Origin: Methanosarcinaceae archaeon
Lineage (GTDB): Archaea; Halobacteriota; Methanosarcinia; Methanosarcinales; Methanosarcinaceae
DNA: 11,564 nt
NCBI GenBank assembly: GCA_028690255.1
Contig: JAQVBP010000046.1
Span: forward strand, 8,529-20,092
Reading direction: 5' to 3'
Shown: positions 6,662 to 11,564 of the stretch, piece by piece
How the letters are laid out: the number at the start of each line of letters is the position of its first letter
Position numbering within the stretch: the first letter of the stretch is position 1
Translations under genes and position numbers: made by a program
Notes under the pieces: model-generated
The model's input: the letters and a program-made list of their open reading frames with translations, nothing else
Told to the model about the DNA's origin: nothing
Database searches by the model: none

Positions 6662-7890
6662 GATGCATGCGCGGTCGGGTGGCCGTAGTACTTTTTCTGA
6701 TATTTCTCCTCGTCCTCTCTGCGGGATGTACGGGAACGGAACATTCCGGAGACAGGCCGGGTCAGGGCGTTGATGGAGTTGAATACAGAACGGTCGTCGA
6801 CTCACGCGGCGTTGAGGTGCAGGTGCCGACGGAGATCGAACGCGTCGTCACGGTCTCTGACGGTTTCATCGAGGGCATAATGCTCGCCCTCGGCGAGGAA
6901 GAGAAGATCGTGGCGGTCGGGACGTCCAGTCCCCAGAGGGTCTACAACTTCACCTACCAGACTATGGGCGGGGAGACCTACGAGTACCGGGATGGCATGC
7001 AGCCGGTGACCTACCTGAGCCCCCGGATCCGGGACCTTCCGCCGGTCAAGGGGTCGGAAGGAGTGAACTACGAGACGCTTGCCGGACTCCACCCGGACCT
7101 CGTGATCCTCCGTGTCGGCTCCTGCGCCTTCTACTCGATGGATAAAGTGCAGAAGACCGTCACGACGATCGAGGGCCTCGGCATTCCTGTTGTCGTGCTC
7201 AAGGCGCCTTCGTGCTTCGATGAACCTGACCTCTCGACGATCTCCGACGAGATCCGGGTCCTCGGCGCCGTCTTCGGGAAGGAGAAGAGGGCGGGCGAAC
7301 TCGCCGATTACCTTGAATCACGGACGCAGGTGATCTTTGAGAGGACAAAGGATATTCCTGAAGCCGAGCGGCCGAACGTCCTCGTATTCGGCGCATGGCC
7401 GGCCAACCGGAAGAGCGGAGGGGGGGTCGGCGACGTTGAGGGGACCGACACGATTGATTCATACTTTATCGAAGAGATCGTGCACGCGAAGAACGTTTAC
7501 CGGGGCACGGGGGGCATGGTCCCCGTCTCGGCAGAACAACTCCTCACCCTCGACCCAGACGTCATCCTCCTCACCACGGCCTATGGTTACCACCCGGCCG
7601 AGGAACTCTACTCGGCACCCAACTACCAGATTGTCAGCGAACTTTCGGCCGTAAAGAACCGTAGGGTCTTCTCGTTTCCGTTCGAGCCCCCAAACTGTGC
7701 CAAACGCCACGAGTACCCGATCGACGTGATGGTCATTGCAAAGGCGGCGTACCCCGATCGGTTTGCCGACATCGACCTCGGCGAGTGGCTCCTGGACTAC
7801 TACAAGAGTGTCTATGGCGTGGACGATGAGACCGCGAGAGCGTTGAGGTCAGCGCAGTGGATGGACTGGACGGTGGAAGAAGATTTCTGA
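6652..7890 (+). CDS. Lipoprotein substrate-binding protein of the metal-chelate importer (SBP1)
   Basis: This is an extracytoplasmic receptor of the Fe/B12 periplasmic-binding family (TroA/BtuF-like fold), which captures a chelate and hands it to the permease. The 412-residue product has a basic N-terminus, a hydrophobic segment and the lipobox LSAGC, with Cys26 as the probable lipid anchor. The family block DSRGVEVQVP followed by IERVVTVSDG opens the binding domain near residue 47. Three cysteines recur in all three receptors here: Cys158 (RVGSC), Cys188 (APSC) and Cys349 (NCAKR). YPIDVMVIAKAAYP and the ending SAQWMDW are also shared. Unlike its paralogues it has Pro-Asn-Cys instead of Cys-Asn-Cys and Thr instead of the final Trp-Cys. 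It starts within the end of MT1. Base composition is GC-rich like MT1 (39 of 60 at 7021-7080). Ligand unknown. Confidence 0.9.
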   Translation: MAVRCMRGRVAVVLFLIFLLVLSAGCTGTEHSGDRPGQGVDGVEYRTVVDSRGVEVQVPTEIERVVTVSDGFIEGIMLALGEEEKIVAVGTSSPQRVYNFTYQTMGGETYEYRDGMQPVTYLSPRIRDLPPVKGSEGVNYETLAGLHPDLVILRVGSCAFYSMDKVQKTVTTIEGLGIPVVVLKAPSCFDEPDLSTISDEIRVLGAVFGKEKRAGELADYLESRTQVIFERTKDIPEAERPNVLVFGAWPANRKSGGGVGDVEGTDTIDSYFIEEIVHAKNVYRGTGGMVPVSAEQLLTLDPDVILLTTAYGYHPAEELYSAPNYQIVSELSAVKNRRVFSFPFEPPNCAKRHEYPIDVMVIAKAAYPDRFADIDLGEWLLDYYKSVYGVDDETARALRSAQWMDWTVEEDF

Positions 7891-7904
7891 TAAATAGGAA
7901 CATC

Positions 7905-7908
7905 GGAG
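7905..7908 (+). promoter_or_regulatory. Ribosome site that sets the SBP2 start
   Basis: GGAG lies nine bases before the GTG at 7918. The in-frame TTG at 7909 directly abuts this site and so cannot use it, which makes GTG 7918 the better start. Confidence 0.5.
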
Positions 7909-7917
7909 TTGTCATTT

Positions 7918-9135
7918 GTGATACAAAAGGTAAGAGTTGTCATTATCTGCATGGTAATCTTCTGCGCCGTCCTCTGCGCCGGCTGTGCGGAACAGGTATC
8001 TGAGGCTGATGATGCCCTGAATGGCGGGTGCCGGACGGTTGTCGACTCACGCGGAGTCGCGGTACAGGTGCCTGAAAAGATCGAACGTGTCGTCACTGTC
8101 TCCGACGGGCTCATCGAAGGGATGATGTATGCACTCGGAGTTGAAGACACTCTTGTCGGTATCGGCTCAGCGGCTTTAAAGGGGGAATCAAACTATTCCT
8201 ACCCGATTGATAACGGAGGTCTTGTAAACGGTTCCGGAGGGTCTCATGTAGTAAAGGTGCTTGTGGAAAATATCAGCGATCTCCCTCTTTTTGTGCAATA
8301 CGGAACAGCAATGAATTATGAAACACTTTCCTCATTAAATCCTGATGTTGTTATAGTTAGGCTTGGAAGCTGTACTTTTTGGGAGGATAACGCAAATGCC
8401 CAAAAGACGATTGATATGATCGAATCACTGGGTATACCGCTTGTTGTCCTGTACAGCCCCAGTTGCTATAATGACCCGTCTCTTTCCCAGATCTCCAACG
8501 AGATCGAAATAATTGGGGATGTATTCGGTAAAAAGGAAGAAGCCGCAGAAATTGCATCATACCTTGAGTCCCAGGTTGCACTTGTGGAGGAACGTACCTC
8601 AGGCATACCTGAAGAAGAAAAACCATCTGTTCTTATGTTCGGCCTTTCCCCCACCCACCGGGCACAGGGGGGCGCGGGAGTGGTATATGGGCTTGGAACA
8701 ATGGAATCCTATATGATAGAAGGTGCTGTCAATGCTAAAAATGCCTACCAGGTTGAGGTGGGTACATTACAGATTGTCAATACCGAACAGGTTCTTGCAC
8801 TTGATCCCGATGTAATCGTTCTCTGTACGGCATGGGGATATCACTCTCCCGGGGAACTAGCCGAAGCAACATATTACGAATCGCTCAGGGAGCTTTCAGC
8901 AGTTAAAAACGGGCGTGTGATGTCTCTTCCATGGACGCCATGCAACTGTGTAAAGAGGCTGGAATACCCGATAGATGTGATGGTTATCGCAAAAGCCGCT
9001 TACCCCGAAAGCTTTGAGGATATAAACCTTGGTGACTGGCTCCTCGAATTTTATCAAAATGTTTACGGGGTCGACCGCGACACAGCTGAGAAATTGCGAA
9101 CAGCACAGTGGATGGACTGGTGTGTGGAGGAATAA
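7918..9135 (+). CDS. Lipoprotein substrate-binding protein, divergent paralogue (SBP2)
   Basis: This is a second Fe/B12-type receptor, 405 residues from GTG 7918. The leader is basic then hydrophobic, ending in the lipobox LCAGC with Cys23. The domain opens with DSRGVAVQVPEKIERVV. It keeps the shared cysteines Cys152 (RLGSC) and Cys183 (SPSC), adds Cys342 and Cys344 (PCNC) and ends with WMDWCVEE (Cys402). The segment after the first block differs from SBP1 and SBP3: where they have GGETYEY and PVTYL, this protein has a Gly/Ser/Asn-rich stretch (NGGLVNGSGGSH). It therefore probably binds a different ligand or form. It follows SBP1 by 27 bases with no room for a separate promoter, and its last codons contain the ribosome site of MT2. 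Its DNA is less GC-rich than that of SBP1. Confidence 0.9.
   Translation: MIQKVRVVIICMVIFCAVLCAGCAEQVSEADDALNGGCRTVVDSRGVAVQVPEKIERVVTVSDGLIEGMMYALGVEDTLVGIGSAALKGESNYSYPIDNGGLVNGSGGSHVVKVLVENISDLPLFVQYGTAMNYETLSSLNPDVVIVRLGSCTFWEDNANAQKTIDMIESLGIPLVVLYSPSCYNDPSLSQISNEIEIIGDVFGKKEEAAEIASYLESQVALVEERTSGIPEEEKPSVLMFGLSPTHRAQGGAGVVYGLGTMESYMIEGAVNAKNAYQVEVGTLQIVNTEQVLALDPDVIVLCTAWGYHSPGELAEATYYESLRELSAVKNGRVMSLPWTPCNCVKRLEYPIDVMVIAKAAYPESFEDINLGDWLLEFYQNVYGVDRDTAEKLRTAQWMDWCVEE
9126..9130 (+). promoter_or_regulatory. Ribosome site that sets the MT2 start
   Basis: GGAGG is embedded in the last sense codons of SBP2, seven bases before an in-frame TTG at 9138. No ATG exists in this frame before the conserved IDWN block, so TTG is the best start. 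A GTG at 9108 is possible but has no such site. Confidence 0.6.
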
Positions 9136-9137
9136 AA

Positions 9138-10004
9138 TTGGATCTCAGACTTGATACTCAGATTAATCCCGCAGGAATCGACTGGAACAATATCTGGAAT
9201 AAAGTGAACGGTGCGAACATTAAATGCGGAGCATATGGGGAATGTGCCTCAATATGGGAAAGTAAAGAGCAGGCCAGGGCATTTTTAAAAAATTCAATTG
9301 AAAATCCCGGGAGAGTACATCATATTATCGAGAGTCTCCCGCTCTCCCCGGACTACAGGGTACTTGATATCGGTTCGGGGCCCGGAACAGTTGCAGTACC
9401 TATTGCAGGCCGGGTAGGCCATGTAACAGCAATAGAACCCTCGCCTGGAATGGCGGGTGTTATGGAGGAATATGCTGCAGAAAGCGGTGTTAAAAATCTC
9501 AGTATAGTAAATAAATGCTGGGAAGATATCGATTTATCTGCCGATCTTGAAGGTTCCTATGACCTTGTTGTAGCATCGTATTCACTTGGAATGCAGGATT
9601 TGGGTGAATCGATAAAGATGATGTGCGAAGTTTCCTCAAAATGGATTTACTTATTCTGGATTTCGGGAAATCCTTCCTGGGAGAAAGGACTCGTCAATCT
9701 CTGGCCAAAACTTCATGGAAAGGATTTTAATTGTAGCCCGCAGGCCGATATTATTTACAATATACTCTATTCAATGGGAATTTATCCGAATATGAAGGTA
9801 TCCCGGTTACAAAACCTGAACCGATTCCCTGACCTTGATTTTGCGGTATCCCAATACAGTTCAGTCTATAACATTCAGAACAGCGAACAGGAGGAAATTC
9901 TCAGGGGATATCTCAATAAAAACCTTATCAAGACAGAAGATGGTTACGAATTACCAGAAACCAACATGTGTACTGCTATCTGGTGGGATGTAGGGCTAAA
10001 ATGA
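9138..10004 (+). CDS. Class I SAM-dependent methyltransferase, second copy (MT2)
   Basis: This is a paralogue of the methyltransferase at 5813, clearly similar along its whole length. From TTG 9138 it has 288 residues. It shows IDWNNIW at 14-20, the Cys-x5-Cys pair Cys30/Cys36 followed by ASIWES, motif I VLDIGSGPG at 75-83, and HVTAIEP with Glu100. The blocks DLVVASYSLGM, KWIYLFW, LWPKLHGK and ILYSMGI recur. Its position, directly after SBP2, mirrors the pairing of MT1 with SBP1 but in reversed order. The matching motif I region has 35 of 60 GC at 9361-9420 against 45 of 60 in MT1, and some stretches are much lower (19 of 60 at 9481-9540). The stop TGA overlaps an ATG (ATGA) and lies within a tandem duplication. 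Substrate unknown; a role on the imported chelate is inferred. Confidence 0.87.
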   Translation: MDLRLDTQINPAGIDWNNIWNKVNGANIKCGAYGECASIWESKEQARAFLKNSIENPGRVHHIIESLPLSPDYRVLDIGSGPGTVAVPIAGRVGHVTAIEPSPGMAGVMEEYAAESGVKNLSIVNKCWEDIDLSADLEGSYDLVVASYSLGMQDLGESIKMMCEVSSKWIYLFWISGNPSWEKGLVNLWPKLHGKDFNCSPQADIIYNILYSMGIYPNMKVSRLQNLNRFPDLDFAVSQYSSVYNIQNSEQEEILRGYLNKNLIKTEDGYELPETNMCTAIWWDVGLK

Positions 10005-10066
10005 CAGGGACAGAGAGTATTGCACGGTAGGGCAATAAAATGACCGGGACAGAGAGTATTGCACGG
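9991..10066. repeat. Tandem duplication (37 and 39 bp) spanning the MT2 stop codon
   Basis: Copy 1 is 9991-10027 and copy 2 is 10028-10066, directly abutting. Both read TAGGGC, then TAAAATGAC, then GGGACAGAGAGTATTGCACGG. They differ by a two-base insertion (AA) and one A/C change. Copy 1 contains the last codons and stop of MT2, so part of the coding end has been copied into the spacer. Confidence 0.93.
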
Positions 10067-10117
10067 TATTTGAGTGGACGGAAGAGAATGGATTCTGACA
10101 GAGACTGGGTGAAATAA
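10040..10117 (+). pseudogene. Possible remnant start of a lost gene (25 codons)
   Basis: The ATG in copy 2 of the tandem duplication opens a 25-codon frame, MTGTESIARYLSGRKRMDSD and five more residues, ending in TAA. The matching ATG in copy 1 (10001) overlaps the MT2 stop as ATGA, the usual way coupled genes join here, but it stops after nine codons (MTGTESIAR). The pattern suggests a gene once began right after MT2 and lost its body. It might also be a real small peptide. I do not recognise it and there is no strong ribosome site. Confidence 0.25.
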
Positions 10118-10118
10118 C

Positions 10119-10123
10119 GAGGT
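10119..10123 (+). promoter_or_regulatory. Ribosome site of SBP3
   Basis: GAGGT lies eight bases before the ATG at 10132 and only two before the in-frame GTG at 10126. The spacing favours ATG 10132. Confidence 0.5.
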
Positions 10124-10131
10124 ATGTGAAT

Positions 10132-11373
10132 ATGCCAGCGAAAAAAGCAACATATTGTACAGTGTGTATCGCTACCCTCCTCCTGCTTGTCCTCTGTTCT
10201 GGCTGCACGGATCAATCGGCAGAAGGGGCAGACATGACGCAGGGGGACGGGTGTCGGATGGTTGTCGACTCACGCGGAGTCGCGGTACAGGTGCCTGAAA
10301 AGATTGAACGTGTTGTCACTGTTTCTGACGGGCTTATCGAAGGTGTGATGACCGTTCTTGGAGAGCAGGAGAAAATAGTCGGTGTCGGATCGTCATGCAT
10401 TCAGAGAAACTTCAATTATACCTTCCAGACCTTCGGCGGAGAAACCTACGAGTACAAAGACGGGATGAATCCGGTCACGTACCTGAACCCCGGGATTATG
10501 GACCTTCCGCTGGTTGGAGCATCAAGTGCGGCTATCAATTATGAAACACTGGCCGGGCTGGAACCCGATATCGTCATCCTGAGAGTGGGGTCATGTACAC
10601 TTCGCTCAATGGGGGATGAAGGGGTGCAGAAAACCATACAGACAATCGAATCTCTCGGCATCCCGGTTGTCGTGCTCAAGGCGCATCCTTGTTATGACGA
10701 ACCCGACCTCTCGACGGTGTCCGATGAGATCAGGATCATCGGGGAAGTGTTCGGAAAGGCAGAAAGAGCGGGTGAACTCGCGGATTATCTTGAATCCCAG
10801 ACGCAGCTGGTCTTCGAACGGACAAAGGATATTCCTGAAGAGGACAAACCTTCTGTCCTGGTTTTCGGTGCGTCGCCGCGTTCCCGTAAAGACGGAGGAG
10901 CCGGAAACGTGAAGGGTACCGATACAATTGAGTCGTACTTTATCGAGGAGATCGCCCATGCGAAGAATGCTTACAAGGAACCGGGAAACTCGGTCCTTGT
11001 CTCTGCAGAGCAGCTTCTCGCTCTGGACCCGGATGTAATAATACTTGGCACCTCTTCGGGTTACCACCCGCCTGAAGAACTCTACTCGGCGCCTTACTAC
11101 CAGAATGTTGCAGAACTTTCGGCCGTTAAAAACCGGAACATCTCGTCGTTCCCCTGGGAACCCTGTAACTGCGCCAAACGCCTCGAATACCCTATCGACG
11201 TGATGGTGATCGCAAAGGCGGCGTATCCCGACCGGTTCAGCGATATAGCCCTTGATGAATGGCTGCTGGACTTTTATGTAAATGTTTACGGAGTGGACGA
11301 GGCTACGGCAAGCCAACTCAGATCGGCTCAGTGGATGGACTGGTGTGTTTATACCTGTCCGACCTGCGGGTGA
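10132..11373 (+). CDS. Lipoprotein substrate-binding protein, mosaic paralogue with Cys-rich C-terminus (SBP3)
   Basis: This is the third Fe/B12-type receptor, 413 residues from ATG 10132. The leader ends in the lipobox LCSGC with Cys25 as the anchor. The opening block DSRGVAVQVPEKIERVV is identical to SBP2, but the following body (GGETYEYKDGMNPVTYL, LKAHPCYDEPDLS) follows SBP1. Near the C-terminus PWEPCNCAKRLEYP again leans towards SBP2. Shared cysteines are Cys155, Cys187, Cys345 and Cys347. The protein ends WMDWCVYTCPTCG, so Cys405, Cys409 and Cys412 form a Cys-x3-Cys-x2-Cys motif that neither paralogue has. It sits 127 bases after MT2, the largest gap in the run, but I see no clear promoter there. 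It probably serves the same permease. Whether the terminal cysteines bind metal, form disulfides or contact a partner is unknown. Confidence 0.9.
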   Translation: MPAKKATYCTVCIATLLLLVLCSGCTDQSAEGADMTQGDGCRMVVDSRGVAVQVPEKIERVVTVSDGLIEGVMTVLGEQEKIVGVGSSCIQRNFNYTFQTFGGETYEYKDGMNPVTYLNPGIMDLPLVGASSAAINYETLAGLEPDIVILRVGSCTLRSMGDEGVQKTIQTIESLGIPVVVLKAHPCYDEPDLSTVSDEIRIIGEVFGKAERAGELADYLESQTQLVFERTKDIPEEDKPSVLVFGASPRSRKDGGAGNVKGTDTIESYFIEEIAHAKNAYKEPGNSVLVSAEQLLALDPDVIILGTSSGYHPPEELYSAPYYQNVAELSAVKNRNISSFPWEPCNCAKRLEYPIDVMVIAKAAYPDRFSDIALDEWLLDFYVNVYGVDEATASQLRSAQWMDWCVYTCPTCG

Positions 11374-11417
11374 GTTTGTATCCGGTGTCCTGTACCGACT
11401 AAGGGAGTCTCTTGTTC

Positions 11418-11450
11418 CTCTTTGGGCAGGATGTGCAAATGCCCAAAGAG
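11418..11450 (+). terminator. Hairpin after SBP3, possible end of the operon
   Basis: The arms CTCTTTGGGCA (11418-11428) and TGCCCAAAGAG (11440-11450) pair perfectly over 11 bases around an 11-base loop, and GTT/AAC extends the stem past a one-base bulge. It lies 45 bases after the SBP3 stop. No T-run follows directly, so it may act as an RNA 3'-end stabiliser or processing site rather than a classical terminator. Confidence 0.5.
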
Positions 11451-11538
11451 AACGGGCTCCTCATTTCCAAACACCGGCACATCAATGGTCCTGTATGCTC
11501 TAATAGACCACATTCTTTGGCCTGCCAGTACTCAATTC

Positions 11539-11560
11539 AAAAAAGATGTATGTGTTTTTT
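11539..11560 (+). terminator. A-run/T-run pair near the right edge
   Basis: AAAAAA at 11539-11544 and TTTTTT at 11555-11560 flank a ten-base spacer. The T-run could act as an archaeal poly-T termination signal for the transporter operon. The weak A/T stem makes this uncertain. Between 11451 and 11538 I see nothing else. Confidence 0.3.
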
Positions 11561-11564
11561 AAAT

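Noticed and set aside
10606..11316. 236-codon minus-strand frame
   Set aside because: It is antisense to SBP3 and mirrors its codon pattern. Similar shadows occur opposite SBP1 and SBP2.
11282..11503. 73-codon plus-strand frame across the end of SBP3
   Set aside because: It overlaps SBP3 in another frame, runs through the hairpin and has no ribosome site or family likeness.

Overview
The window looks like the chromosome of a methanogenic archaeon of the Methanosarcina type. The Mre11 sequence resembles Methanosarcina Mre11 as I remember it. TATA-like boxes sit where archaeal promoters would place them, Shine-Dalgarno sites fit the archaeal anti-SD (GGAGGTGAT), and the secreted proteins carry archaeal lipoboxes. 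The genus is an inference; no rRNA or other marker is present.

Left part (1-3042, minus strand): a DNA double-strand-break repair operon, mre11 then rad50, joined by an ATGA overlap. Mre11 is complete (603 residues), with an intact nuclease core, an extra Gly/Glu-rich insert inside that core and a long low-complexity tail built partly from an 18-bp tandem repeat. Rad50 runs off the left edge; its first 411 codons are present and open.

Middle (3043-3895): a mostly AT-rich spacer between divergent transcription units. It holds the mre11 promoter, a long stretch with no convincing gene, a candidate inverted-repeat operator, and a 50-codon open frame with a good ribosome site just ahead of the transporter.

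Right part (3896-11373, plus strand): one dense operon-like run. It contains a FecCD/BtuC-type permease, its ABC ATPase, a SAM-dependent methyltransferase (MT1), a lipoprotein binding protein (SBP1), a second binding protein (SBP2), a second methyltransferase (MT2) and a third binding protein (SBP3). Most neighbours overlap or are nearly touching. A single permease/ATPase pair therefore appears to be served by three related lipoprotein receptors of the siderophore/heme/cobamide class, with two paralogous methyltransferases between them. The likely job is import of one or more metal chelates, with methylation of a ligand or imported compound; the substrate cannot be read from sequence.

The array shows signs of growth by duplication and recombination. 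The homologous genes differ in GC content, SBP3 is a mosaic of SBP1-like and SBP2-like parts, and the MT2-SBP3 gap holds a tandem duplication that includes the MT2 stop codon and what looks like a lost gene's start. The last 190 bases carry a strong hairpin and no convincing gene.
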